Source: Geosiphon pyriformis (Eukaryota; Glomeromycota; Glomeromycetes; Archaeosporales; Geosiphonaceae). From it: a DNA stretch of 20,258 bases. The stretch lies in assembly GCA_016748015.1 (NCBI GenBank), contig JAAOMT010000038.1:1-20258 (forward strand). The letters run 5' to 3'. Each line of letters opens with the position of its first letter. The stretch's first letter is position 1. The notes under the pieces are model-generated. The model did not search any database. It was not told the DNA's origin and saw only the letters and a list, made by a program, of their open reading frames with translations. Below, in pieces: positions 1 through 10,399 of this stretch. The translations under genes and the position numbers were made by a program.

Positions 1-1122
1 TCATTCATTTGTGCACCATATTACGAAATTTTAATTTTGAAACAATATATCATACTAAAGTTTACCATATTATACACTGGACAGATAAATTACCAGACAT
101 TGCATTTTTGTCACAAATAATATCAAAAAGATTTTTGTTGATTACAATGAACAATTAAAAATTTTGTCAAGGATATCTATAAAAAGTTGGCTTAAACCAC
201 ATGTTTAGATGTATTGAGAAGGGAAAATCATAAGAAGTACAAGAATAAATTACATGTGTGTATTATGTTTTGAAACTTTTTTAGGATCCGAACCTGCATT
301 AAATTTAGTATTACTGAAAGTTTTCTAATTTATTAATTTATTACAACATGAAATATTAGAAATTTATTAAAATTATATAAGCAGAATTATTATGGTTTAC
401 TTTCAATTCATTTACCTTCCATTGCAGGTTTCAAAAGGACTTTGTTTGATACTCCTACAATTTGCAGCAAAACAGTACTACAAACTTTATTAATTCTTTT
501 AATTGGTTCTCCTAGTTTTTATTACAAAACCTTAATTTTTTAAATCATTCGAACTTTAATAATACTCAAGTATAAATCAGTTGATCTCATAATTTCGGCT
601 GTTAAGCATATATGTTGTATATACTTTTTAATTGCGGGGTATATTGGTCACGAGAAAAATTGTCCTAATTCTAACGTTTGACAGATGAAATAAATAACAA
701 ACACAATCAAAACTTAAATTTTAAATATCAATAAATGGAATTAGTTTTAGGGTTATTATGTTAATGCCAAGGAAATCTGAAAATAGAAAAATAGTTTGTA
801 AATAATACATCTAAATAACGCCATTAATATAATGCTATAATTTAATTAACAAAGTTTAAAATTTGATATCAATATTGATTATTCAATAATTATGTCTTGA
901 AAACAAATTATAGAAACAATTTTTTAAAACCTTCAAGTTAGTTTTACTGTAATAAAGTACAAAAAAAACAAAGGAATCATCATTAATTATATAAGTAATA
1001 ACTTTAAAAGTTGTAAAAACTTATCATTTTACTTTGTGAAAATGATTACATATCTTTTTCTAGTAATACAGTTTGTTGCAAATAACTTTTGTATTTGAAT
1101 AAATCAATTATTGATTAATACT
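1..1122. other. AT-rich intergenic DNA, no gene seen
   Basis: Stops are dense in all frames and I recognise no protein motif, RNA gene or repeat array here. Several homopolymer A and T runs occur. It lies just beyond the C-terminal end of the transposase relic on the minus strand, so its right part may include decayed transposon terminal sequence, but I could not pick out a terminal inverted repeat. Confidence 0.5.
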
Positions 1123-1500
1123 TTATATGATATTTATTATGAAAAAAGATTTATTTATATAATATTGTTTTCCATTATTCTCAATAATTAATTTACATCC
1201 TCGTTCTGACTTAATTAAATTCTTTAACATATTTTCTGAAACATCATCTCTTATTTCTATAATAAATTGGTTTAAATCTTTATAATTTTTTGGCTTTCTT
1301 TTTTCTACATTTCACTTTTACCCAAAATTTTGCAATGCAATTAAAATTAGATTATGATGACCAATTTAAAATTTTGAAAATTATCTTATTGAAACCTTTT
1401 CATCGAATTACAAATTGATTATTAAAAATCCTGATATACATTGCTTTGTTTATTTTTGTGAACCAATACACATACAGTTTGATTTCTTTTGGAAAAGCCT
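1123..1500 (-). pseudogene. Tc1/mariner-type transposase, decayed C-terminal part
   Basis: Reading the minus strand from about 1,450 down to the stop at 1,123 gives the order of the C-terminal third of a Tc1-like DDE transposase. First comes a segment reading NKAMYIRIFNN, like the region before the second catalytic Asp. A block resembling the WF..NNI.IL.W stretch follows, then a version of the WPSQSPDLNPIENLW box with Pro changed to Ser, Gln to stop, Asp to Asn, Leu to Phe and one codon lost. Downstream are KPKNYKDLNQFIIEI and ENMLKNLIKS..GCKLII, matching the family's C-terminal helices. The catalytic Glu of the box reads Ala, and the second Asp region is missing or scrambled, so the protein is dead. 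The intact family protein is about 340 residues; only about 120 codons are traceable. Several changes fit C-to-T or G-to-A. The N-terminal half and terminal repeats were not found. Confidence 0.72.
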
Positions 1501-2848
1501 CTTTATATGAAGATTTTGTGCTATATTTTATAATTGTACAAATCACAATTTCAAAATGTTTTTAGAGAACTAAAAAATTGGTTAATTGGTAAATACGGTA
1601 TTATCTCAATTATTATTTAGGAATATCTTATCAGTTTTTTTATAATCTTTTGTTAAGTATTAAGGTGAATTTTGGTTTGTTTCTTACATTTAGCAGCCAT
1701 CAAGTGGTTCAATATATATGAGATTACTACCTTTATTTGAGTTTGGTTGACTGTTTTTTCTTATCCAAAGTGGTTTTGTAAGATTGTCATATATTAAGCA
1801 AATTAAATGTTTTTTTGAGTTATGAATGTTTTTTGTTTAATATATATTATTATTTCAAATGTCTAAGGTTGTATAATATTAACATGAAAACTGTTTTTGT
1901 AATTCAATTGTAAAAAAATTATTGTTGATTTAATTTTAGATTTTGGTAATTGAAATATGAAGTTATTTTAATTATGGTATTATGATTTGACATTTATAAT
2001 ACTTTTTTATTTTTAGAACTTTGCTTAATATTCCTAAAACTAATTTTTTTGATTAATTATTTTACTATAATTTTTTACATTCAATTCTTATTTATTGTTC
2101 TCTAATATCATAATACTTTTTAAAACAAATTAATCATTATAAAATTGTTAATTTTTATTAACTCTTCAAAAATTAAAATTTCATTATTTGCTTGCCCAAG
2201 TCATAATGCTAAGAATTGTTCAATGAAAATCTCATTACTGTCCAAATTGATGTGAAGTTTTGTTTAAGAATACAATCAAATTCGAAAAATGATAGTGATC
2301 TATTTTGGAATAAATTTTAAAAAATTATTCCGGTTATCGTGGGTGATTTCTTTATATAAGCTCATCGTATCTGGAACCTCTTTTCCGACTCATATCAGGA
2401 TTACTGATATCAATGGACATTAAAATGAAGTAGTTAGAAAGGTTTAAATTGAATACTTTCAATTTATCTTGGTCAGAATTTTCAGATTTGATTCATGACC
2501 ATTTTGGAAATTCAAAAAAGATTCTGCGAAAAAATTCTCTCAATATTATTTATATAATTACAACATTTAAGACATGAGTATTTTTTAAGATAATACATTG
2601 TAAATTTTTCATCCAAATATTTAAGCAAGCAAGTTTTCATAATGACCTGCATAATGCAAACTTTTGAAGGCTTGCAGTAGAAGTATATAATCAATTAAGC
2701 AGGCTTGTTTTAAATTACAACTCTAAATTGGTAAAATTATCACAATCTGATTTAAACATTGCAGATTCAACTCCAGAAAGTAAATTATTTAATTATAGCT
2801 AGATTGAATCTTTGTGTGATATTTTGGCGTATTCAAATCAAAGTATTT

Positions 2849-2859
2849 GGGGGGGGGGG
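2849..2859. repeat. Poly-G tract (11 G)
   Basis: Eleven consecutive G residues in a strongly AT-rich background. It is the longest G run in the window. Its exact length may be unreliable because homopolymers are prone to sequencing error. Confidence 0.9.
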
Positions 2860-2905
2860 TGTTGGGATCGGATAATTGATTCTTTTCCCGCCTTTTTACT
2901 ATTTT

Positions 2906-2932
2906 GATGATGATGTTGTTGTTGTTGTTGTT
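2906..2932. repeat. Trinucleotide microsatellite (GAT)3(GTT)6
   Basis: Three GAT units are followed directly by six GTT units. The array is short and compound, lies in non-coding sequence, and begins about 50 bases past the poly-G tract. No function is suggested. Confidence 0.9.
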
Positions 2933-2976
2933 AATTTTAAAGATCTCGAAATAGTACTGTAAGGCTAGTTTGTTAA

Positions 2977-2990
2977 TTCCGCTTCCGAAT
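2977..2990 (+). repeat. GC-rich 14-mer, copy 1 (downstream of the dehydrogenase gene)
   Basis: TTCCGCTTCCGAAT is found here and again exactly at 4,933-4,946, in the same orientation. The reverse complement contains two CGGAA half-sites in direct repeat. This copy lies about 450 bp past the stop codon of the dehydrogenase gene. Confidence 0.6.
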
Positions 2991-3426
2991 CACAGTACGT
3001 ATATAAAATTTTTGGGTAATTTTACGATTCCACTTTTAAAGCTTAGGTTTTTAAAAAAAATAAAATGCAAATTTTCTTTTTGTTTTCAAAAATGAAATAA
3101 ATAATATAATATAATTTTCTGTATTATTTATTTGAAGCTAGAGTAATATTTCAAATATTTTATGTTACAATTGTGTGATCATTGCTTTGAAAAAATGAGA
3201 AAATTTGGTTGCTTTGAAATTGGAAACGTTCACAGAAAGGTCCGTATAAATAGAAAGGGTATCAAGGAAAGGGGTTAGCTATATGATTTCAAATTAGTGT
3301 TTTTTTGTGTTTTTTTCAATTGTTAGTTTAAAAAGTTTGTCTCATAAAAATAAGTATATCAAAGGAATTCCAAGATAATTATCCAGTATATTCTGTTGAA
3401 AAAAAGGGAAATCTTGGTAAAGTAAA

Positions 3427-3436
3427 TTTATTTATT
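3427..3436 (-). terminator. Overlapping AATAAA polyadenylation signals
   Basis: On the minus strand two overlapping AATAAA hexamers follow immediately on the dehydrogenase stop codon, the first sharing a base with it. This is a plausible poly(A) signal, although in sequence this AT-rich the hexamer also occurs by chance. Confidence 0.4.
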
Positions 3437-4729
3437 TAAAACCCAAAAATCCTAGCTTGAATCGCTTCAACTATGCGCTCGCCAAGAATCCAATCAATGG
3501 AAGCCAATAAACGTGAATCCATTCCAACATAATATGTAGATTTTGGGAATTGAGAGGTTAACCCGTGAATTATTGCATCGGTCACAAGTCCAGGTGGTGA
3601 AGCACCATCGATTACTTCATCACAAAATTTGCCCACTATTTTAAATTGGGTTTCATACATTTCCAACGTTCTGGCATTGACATTTTCAAGTTTTTCATGA
3701 TATGGAGAGTTTGTAGAAAAACCCGTGAAATCATGGAAATCTTGATGAACTTTATGCGTGAATCTTGTGTCGATTATACCTTTTGAAAAAAGGATGAGCA
3801 AAATATTTGTGTTAGTGTTCAAGAATAATAATTCGTTTGAGAGATGCATCAATAAATAAATGCAGGGTTGAGTAGGACTTGCTGAGTGTTTAATGCAGAA
3901 AAGAATGCATGAACAATCAAGAACTATCAATAAATAGGAAATATTGATACCAACCAGGTTCCACTAACAACATACTAACTCCTAAAGATCGAAGTTCATG
4001 CCTCCAAGTACGAGTTAAAGCCCGTAACGCCGCTTTTGTAGCAGCGTAAATAGCCATCGATGCTGTAGAATTCCATGCAGAGACACTTCCGATATTGATT
4101 ACTCGACCACGGCTTTCCCGTAATAACGGTAAAAAGGTCTTTGTTAAATGAACTATTCCAAAAAAATTTGTTTCGAAACTATCATGAATCGCTAAATCTG
4201 ATGCTACTTCCACTGGAAGATATATCACCGTTGAAGCATTATTGACCAAGCCGACGAAAGGTGTATCTCTACCAAGCGAATGATTTATTGTGTGAAAAGC
4301 TTTCTGTATATCGTTCCTATTTGTCACATCCATTACAATACATTTCAGTGTTCCATTATTGACATTTTTGTAAGCTTTAAATTGCCGAAGTAATGATTCA
4401 AAATCTTCAGCTTTACGAACTGTTGCGAAAACTGTGTATCCTTTTCCAGCCAGGTTCAAAGCTACATCTCGACCTATCCCAACTGATGTTCCTGTTACAA
4501 GTACAGCTGGATGAAATGTTGGAGAAGGCAAATGTACCAAACTTGGTTTTGGAAATCCAAGAAAATTGTTTAATATCAAAGATAATAAATAATTGAATCC
4601 ATAACTCAGATAATCTATCAAGAGTGTGAAGTGAACCAAAACTTCTTTGATTAAATTCCTTAGTGCTAATTCTTCAGATTCTTGAACAAATGGTTGTTTT
4701 GTGGGATTACGGTTAAATGGCATTTTCAT
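3436..4729 (-). CDS. Short-chain dehydrogenase/reductase with N-terminal membrane segment
   Basis: This is an NAD(P)-dependent oxidoreductase of the classical SDR family. Exon 1 is 4,729-3,955 and exon 2 is 3,779-3,436, joined across a phase-1 intron to give 372 residues. A hydrophobic stretch at about residues 31-58 precedes the Rossmann fold and should anchor the enzyme in a membrane, probably the ER or lipid droplets as in related enzymes. The cofactor motif TGTSVGIG is at 79-86, the adenine-binding Asp-Val at 134-135, NNAS (a variant of NNAG) at 163-166, and the catalytic tetrad N188, S215, Y228, K232. The VEPG-IIDT segment spans the splice junction. The layout resembles retinol dehydrogenase and 17-beta-hydroxysteroid dehydrogenase-like SDRs, so a lipid, sterol or retinoid-like substrate is possible, but the substrate cannot be read from sequence. 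Codon use and GC are normal, with no damage. A second ATG two codons in (4,723) has a better A at -3 and may be the real start. The gene has no operon-like neighbours. Confidence 0.93.
3780..3954 (-). other. Spliceosomal intron of the dehydrogenase gene (175 nt)
   Basis: The donor is G|GTTGGT at 3,954, slightly unusual at +3. The acceptor is TTTTCAAAAG at 3,780. A perfect CTAAC branch sequence lies at 3,815-3,811, about 35 nt before the acceptor, followed by a pyrimidine-rich tract. Removing the intron restores VEPG followed by IIDT, the conserved SDR stretch after the active site. Frame read-through inside the intron makes spurious open frames on both sides. Confidence 0.85.
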
Positions 4730-4762
4730 TAATTGACAAGGAACTAAGGGAAAAAAGAGCAA

Positions 4763-7231
4763 AGTTTAAGGACAATTTAAAGGGAAATCTGTTACAGAAA
4801 GGGTGAAAATTCTTTAACCCAGTCTGAAATGGTTCGTTATTATGCATTCTAAACAAGTCAATCAGATGTTGCTCACGTTGTACCCTCGTCACACAAACTC
4901 ATTAAAGATTAGCAGAACCACTCCTAAAATAGTTCCGCTTCCGAATTTCATTTGCCATTAATCATGTACGATCTTTTCCTTAGTCACTTCAATTATGAAA
5001 ATTTCTTCACTGAATAAACATAAATCTACACACATCCAGTAGAATGATTTACAGAATTTTTTAGTGTTCAGATCAAATCATTAATTAGAAGAAACGCTGC
5101 AATACAATAAGAATGAGTCAGTTTATTTCGGTCATTGCAGTTAGCTTAATTATGAGATTTAGCTTAAAATCGGGAAAGATTTGCAAATTATTGTAAATCA
5201 TAAAAATTTTTAATATTTCTATGCATATGTATAACTTTTGAGATCTTTTAAATGTTGAGATGTCTCGCAATAAGTATTGATGTAAGGAGTATTTCAGCCA
5301 TTTTCACATGAAATATATATATTATATTCAATTTGAGTCTTACGACTTCAGCCAAAGAACTAATTATATTGTAAAATTAAATAGAATGAATTCGGAATTC
5401 AAAAAGTAGATCTTTAAAAGTTAAAATAGGAAAATGATTTTCAGAGGGTTAATTATGTCGAATTTTAACTTGATCAAAAAAAAATCTTGTATTCAACAAA
5501 CCATAGCTCAAGAAGCATGTGAATTTAGTCAAACAATTATATGTATGTATTTCGAATGAGATGTTAGTTTTTGCGTCGATCAAGTGATGAACTTTGTGAT
5601 ACCCTTGAAGTTTCAGGATTGTGAATCACCTTACCTATTATAAAATTTAAATTAAAAGCATAAAATTTAAAAAAGTGTATATAACATTCTTTTACTATTA
5701 GACTATAGAAAAATTAATTTTCATATATTATGAGAAATTAATTTCTATTAAAAAACAAAACTAATGATAATAGACAAAATTTATTCCTTTCTTTTCAAAT
5801 GAGAATAATAGCCATCATTCTTGAGTGTAACTTATGAAAATCTTTGTTTATAATTACATGATTTAATTAAGTCATTATAAAAAATTCTTTGTTTTTATAA
5901 TAAAGTAAAAAATTGCAAAGTTTTTGATTAATTACTAATAATAAAAATTAGAAATAGTTTTTTGCAAAAAATTTTAGCAGTAAGACTTTAGTATATGAAT
6001 ATTCTAGGAGATTTCGTTTAAAAAATATTTTTTAAAAGGTTAATTTCTTTGATAAGATTACATATTTGAATAAAACCAAAATTCATAGATTTGTATGTTT
6101 GTATGTTTGTTTAAAAATTTATCCCATTAAAAAATTTTGAAAATGATTCCACCCAATTGTAAAGATAAATTTTCAAAAATTAAACTTTTTAAAAATCATA
6201 CTATCATCCAATAATTCATGGTAAAAAATTTTATTTGATAAAAAATTCTCTGTAACAAAAAAATATATTCTTTCAAAGCTTGTCATATTAAGCAATTGCA
6301 TACATATAAGTAAAAGATTAAACATTAACCAATGAAATTTATAAAACTCACAAATTATCACCTATTACATGAAAATGACAAGAATATTCTTGTAAAAATT
6401 TCTTTACCTAGAAAATCAAAGCTTACAATTTTTACTTAAAGCAGTTTAAGAGTTCCTCTTTCTTTTTCTTTTTTTAATTTTACTATTGAACCGGACTATC
6501 CACTTTGCACTAACGTTAAAGAATAAAAATTTGGATCTTTATTTTGTAACGAAATTTGTGTCTAGCAAAGTTTGATTTCAAAAAACTTATTTAGTTTCAA
6601 AATAAAATTTCCGTTTTTTTTTTTTTATAAATTCACAGAATCTTTTGTTTCCCAAGCTTAATTAAAGCTTTTGAAACTCACCTAAAGTCATCAAACAACA
6701 CTACCAATAAAATACATGTTAAAGTTCGAATCATGGACAAACAGGACGAGATTATTTTGGATGATCTAAATTTCTCCGTAACTATCAGAGGAATCAAAGA
6801 AATGCATTAATTAAGAATTCTTGGGCTAATGGTCTAATTCAAACTGGTTAATGCTTTTCAAAATATCATGTTATTCAAAATTCTGCCTAAAAATATTTGA
6901 AATCAATCAAGATAATAAATTGATTAGTCACTTTCTTATGAACAATTAAAGTATCATTAATGTTGTGGGTAAAGCTTAGAAAAAGAATAAAACTGAATTT
7001 GGCTTTAAAAGCATCGCGTTTGATGTTGAAAAATGTCCGAGCTTGGTTCTGTTTCCCAAAAATGCTGGCATGAGAGATACTTTCAAAGAAGAAGCAAACT
7101 GCTGTTAACTTTACAAAGCTCAAAGACAAACTTTAAAGTTAAATTATCCAAGTCTCAAGTTACTAAATAAAAAGCATTTCAATTACATAAGAAAGAGTTT
7201 TCTTTTGATTACATTCAAAAAAAAACAACCA
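4763..7231. other. Upstream and intergenic region, no gene supported
   Basis: The first 250 bases are less AT-rich and should hold the promoter and 5' UTR of the dehydrogenase gene. The rest has no recognised motif. Two short coding-like stretches near the right end cannot be assigned: a 25-codon frame starting at an ATG at 6,733, and an open plus-strand frame at about 6,980-7,105. Both sit just before the AT-rich block. The minus-strand frame at 6,887-7,129 shows no family feature. Confidence 0.45.
4933..4946 (-). promoter_or_regulatory. GC-rich 14-mer, copy 2 (upstream of the dehydrogenase gene)
   Basis: This is an exact copy of the 14-mer at 2,977-2,990, placed about 204 bp upstream of the dehydrogenase start codon, a normal position for a fungal promoter element. 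Read toward the gene it is ATTCGGAAGCGGAA, with two CGG triplets three bases apart, which would suit a zinc-cluster regulator. Regulatory function is inference. Confidence 0.35.
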
Positions 7232-7239
7232 CGGTTGGA

Positions 7240-7800
7240 AAAAATAATAAAAATTAATTTTTAAGATACTTTTAACTTAGTAAAAATACATAAAAAAATG
7301 AATAAAAAACAGTTTTTCAGATATTTTATGACTATTTTAAGTATTTAATTCTGGTATTTGAATTAATAAACATTTTTCTTATTTTTTTAGTATTTACTAA
7401 ATAATGTTTTTAAAAACTATTAAATTAATTTGTTATTTGCTATCTAATAATATTTTATTTATTGTAAAATCCAAAAAGAACATAAATTACATGTTTATTT
7501 GGTTTTAAAGTAATTACAACAATATAAACTACATGTTAAGCTTAAAAAATATGAGTTCAATTAATTTTAAATTGAATTTCTTAAATATGTTTTCTTTTTA
7601 AAAAATTTTTAGAAAAGTTCAAACAAACTAAAATTGGAAAATACTTTTTTTGTGAAAAATGGTTAAAGATTTTTTGGATTTATTAATTTTTATCAATAAT
7701 TTGTTAAAAACTGTTTTAATAATATTACCAATTTTAATAAAAAAAATTATTTATGTAGTTATTTCAAGCTAATAATGTATTTAATTTTTAAAAAATGCTT
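7240..7800 (+). pseudogene. Copy A reverse transcriptase remnant
   Basis: This is the palm and thumb of a Ty3/gypsy RT. Trp reads as a stop (TGG to TAA), Gly as Asp or Glu, Thr as Ile, and Ala as Val or Thr, all explained by C-to-T or G-to-A changes. The YxDD catalytic box has lost its aspartates and a base. The thumb stretch at 7,660-7,700 (GFANFYR region) is nearly identical to copy B at about 17,300. The N-terminal fingers are absent. Confidence 0.75.
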
Positions 7801-8170
7801 TTATCTCTGTTTTTATATTAAATTTTATGTTATTAAAATTAATGTTTTAGCTTTTGTTAGAACTATTCTATTGAAACTAAGATTGAATGACCAATTATAC
7901 TTTATTATTTTTTATTTATTGAAATTTTCTACCTAAAAAAATCAATTATAAAATTTATGATAAAGAACTTTGATAATTATTGCTGTTTTTAAATAATAGC
8001 ATTATTATTTTATTAATATTTAGCATTCAGTTATTGTTCTGTGTAATCATAAAAATTTTCAGTATTTTATAACGATTTAAATACTTAATTAATATCTTAG
8101 TAGTTAATTTTTTGGGAAATTTTAAATTTTAAATTTCTTATTGTTTCAGTTTTTTATAGAACCAAACAAA
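7800..8170 (+). pseudogene. Copy A RNase H remnant
   Basis: The middle reads INYKIYDKEL at 7,941-7,970, followed by NHKNFQYF at 8,045-8,068. Several residues lost in copy B are still present here: Asp, Glu and Leu of DKEL, His of NHK, and Gln before YF. This copy therefore shows the pre-mutation state at those sites. The DAS catalytic region just upstream is too eroded to read with confidence. Confidence 0.75.
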
Positions 8171-8329
8171 TGTTTTTTAACAAAAGTGATAAAATTTATG
8201 ACTAATAAAGAATTATGCTATTCAAAACAATTTTAAATCAATTAAACAAGTTACAAATATTAATAACATTTTAAATTATATTTTATCTATTATAAAATAT
8301 AATTATGCTAATAAATATTTATTCTATAA

Positions 8330-9250
8330 TAATTAGATTTATGTTTTAAAAGATTTAAAATAATTGAAAGTCTTAAAAAACTATAATAATCTACTTTTTA
8401 AGCACTTTGAAATATTAAATTAGTTATTATTAAATTTATATAAAATTATATAATATCTGTTTTTAGTTTAAACTTTTTTATCATTTATTATTTAGTTTAT
8501 TATAATTTTTGCTTCTTTTAAAACAGGCTTATAGATTAATTTTTATGAAATTTGTAATAGCTTTATTTATAATTGAAAAAAAATACAGTTTTAATAATAA
8601 TAAACTATTTAACCAAAGTAGTTTACTTTATTTATGTTTAAAAAACATAATTTTACAGAAAACAAATTAATTAGTTTTTCAAAATATTGTTAAATTAAAT
8701 GATTTTCCAAGAAAAATAATTTTATATTACAGTTTTTAATTTGTGTTTTAGTTTTGAAACCATTTTTTTGAGCTTTTTGATAATATTTTGTTATTTTAAG
8801 TATTTTATTTTCAATATATTACTTAAATTAATTAAGTTATAAAACAGTAATTATAATGTTTTATAAATTTCTATCAAGATAATTGGCTTGATTTAATATT
8901 ATTAAAAAAATTTGTATATAATAATACTTTTTAAATTTTTGTTATAATTACAGATGGAATTCTAAATTCTAAATTCAATACTTTGTAGTTAAAAAATTAG
9001 TAAATTTTGTTATAAAAAAGCATATTGTTAAAATTTAAAAAAATTAATCTTTAAACTTAAAAATAATATCAAAAATATAAGAAAAAAATAAATAAATAAC
9101 ATTAAAAAACACCTAAATTTGAAATAAACAATAAAATCTGGTTCTTGCAACACAATTTTAAAACAACTTGGTTTTATAATAAATTAAATTGTAAAAAATT
9201 TGGTTTATTTCAAATAACTTGTCAAATTAATTTTTTTATTGAAATCTTAT
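8330..9250 (+). pseudogene. Copy A integrase remnant
   Basis: The zinc-binding stretch near 8,390-8,420 keeps its His (KHFEI). The core begins at 8,588-8,625, where the first Asp reads Asn and the following Arg reads Tyr (CG to TA). A downstream block reads CFINFYQDNWLDL at about 8,857-8,895. A GPF/Y-like C-terminal module lies at about 9,110-9,240. Unlike copy B, the segment between the core start and the WLDL block is largely kept. Confidence 0.75.
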
Positions 9251-9330
9251 TTCAATTCAATCTTATTTAGTTAAATAAAAAACTATTATATCTATTTAAC
9301 TCAAAAATAATATTAAGTTTAAAGTTAATA

Positions 9331-10139
9331 AGACTTTAAATTTAAAAAAATTAAAAAACAAATAAAATACTTAGTTTTTTTGAAAAAATACTCTGTTTTA
9401 AAGAGTACTTAAGAACTTAAAAAAAATATAACAAATATCTATTGATTAATTTAAGTGTTTTATGTTTAATATTTATTTTTTTGAAAGAATTTTATTCGAA
9501 AAAAAGATAATATTATAAAAAAATTATTAATTTTAAAAATTTTAAACTATTTTAGAATATTTTTGAATTAACATATTAATCCAGTTAATAATTGATCTGT
9601 AATTTTTTGAATAAAAAAAACCAACTGATCTATTTTCAGTTTTTCAAATAAATTAATATTAATTGTGAATTAAATTTCTTATATTATTTTTTTTGTGTTG
9701 AAATTTTTATTGTTCTTTGCTAGTTTGTTTAATTATAACATAATAGTAAAACAATTTTTTGGTTTATTTACATTCTTTAAAATTTTTTGTTGTATTTAGT
9801 GCTTGTATAAATTAGTTAAATGGTTTAGTGTTTTGTGTTTTTTAGATATTATTTATTATTAAAAATATACTTAAATTCATATTAATTTTTTTAAAAGGTA
9901 AATTGTTAAAGTTGACTTTTTTAGTTGAATTTGCTAAATTGGTTGGTATACTAATAATTAAATTTTATTTTTTATTGAGTAATAATTTGTTAATTTATTT
10001 GTAATTTTTATGAAAAATTCAGAACCAAAATATAAGAAATTGTAAAAATAAACCAAAGATTTTATTAAGTAAATTTGTAAAAAATAATGTAAATTGAAAT
10101 TATATTATTGGTAAAATAAATGCAAAAAAATTCTTTATA
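9331..10139. other. Decayed DNA after copy A, possibly its 3' pol end
   Basis: This should hold the end of copy A's polyprotein. At about 9,806 a frame reading YKLVKW resembles the YLVKWKGY core of a chromodomain, common at the end of such integrases. It lies farther from the GPF/Y module than usual and is short, so I do not treat it as established. The rest is not assignable. Confidence 0.3.
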
Positions 10140-10300
10140 AAATTCTATATAGTGTAATTTTAACATAAATTCAGATGACTAATTATATGTAAAAAGATAT
10201 ACAAGTTATATCTAATATGTATTATTTTTATTATATAAGTTAGGTTGTAGTTAGATTATATTTAGCCAATGAAATAAAAAAAACTGGTTATAATTAAATA
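10140..10300 (+). repeat. Possible LTR fragment (3' LTR of copy A)
   Basis: A TATATAAG box at 10,232-10,239 is followed about 35 bases later by an AATAAA signal at 10,273-10,278, with a local rise in G content between them. This is the promoter plus poly(A) layout of an LTR, and it lies downstream of the copy A integrase. No TG...CA ends, primer-binding site or second LTR could be matched by eye. Confidence 0.25.
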
Positions 10301-10360
10301 GTTTATTATATTTAAATTGCTTTTTAATTAATTAATTTATTAGCTTATTATTTTGATCTT

Positions 10361-10396
10361 TAATAATAATAATAATCATAATAATAACATAATAAT
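10361..10396. repeat. AT-rich trinucleotide microsatellite (TAA)n, interrupted
   Basis: An interrupted run of TAA/AAT units with isolated C interruptions. It is part of the AT-rich block, with no gene context. Confidence 0.7.
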
Positions 10397-10399
10397 TTT

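Larger units (their letters stand above)
1510..3426. other. Intergenic region, no gene supported
   Basis: This stretch separates the transposase relic from the 3' end of the dehydrogenase gene. No convincing coding segment is present; the longest open stretch, 2,512-2,694 on the minus strand, is 60 codons of low-complexity AT-driven sequence. It contains the G11 run, the GAT/GTT microsatellite and one copy of the 14-mer TTCCGCTTCCGAAT described separately. Confidence 0.5.
7232..9330 (+). mobile_element. Ty3/gypsy retrotransposon relic, copy A (RT to integrase C-terminus)
   Basis: This is a heavily mutated pol region. It opens inside RT, where the DLRGAYNL box reads NF*DTFNL, and continues through EWKTAF (E*KTVF), the PFGLTNAP region (VFELINIF) and a degraded catalytic box at about 7,438. 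RNase H follows at about 7,800-8,070 (NYKIYDKEL and NHKNFQYF recognisable). Integrase comes next: a zinc-binding region near 8,390, a core block reading NYLTKVVYF at 8,603, a downstream DNWLDLILL block at 8,878 and a GPF/Y-like module at about 9,110-9,240 (NKLNCKKFGLFQI). Stops occur every few codons. It aligns with copy B over more than 1.3 kb. No 5' LTR, gag or protease precedes it; the AT-rich block and the homology begin together near 7,235, so it is 5'-truncated. The element is inactive. Confidence 0.85.

Noticed and set aside
2945-2965. Similarity of GATCTCGAAATAGTACTG to the copy B integrase region near 18,355
   Set aside because: A single short match of about 16 bases with no flanking homology or readable frame; most likely chance.
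3784-3930. N-terminal extension of the 3' half of the dehydrogenase as a separate 164-residue protein
   Set aside because: The extension is read-through of the intron. The SDR motifs continue across the splice junction with the upstream exon, and a CTAAC branch site lies inside the stretch.
4393-4596. 67-codon open frame on the plus strand
   Set aside because: Lies antisense within exon 1 of the dehydrogenase and has no family feature.
4730-4762. An 11-residue longer N-terminus for the dehydrogenase
   Set aside because: It would need a TTG start codon, which is not expected for a nuclear fungal gene; ATG codons follow at 4,729 and 4,723.
6715-6745. tRNA-like GTTCGAATC motif
   Set aside because: No stem can be formed around it and no D-arm, anticodon arm or acceptor stem is found upstream. 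The same holds for the reversed motif near 547.
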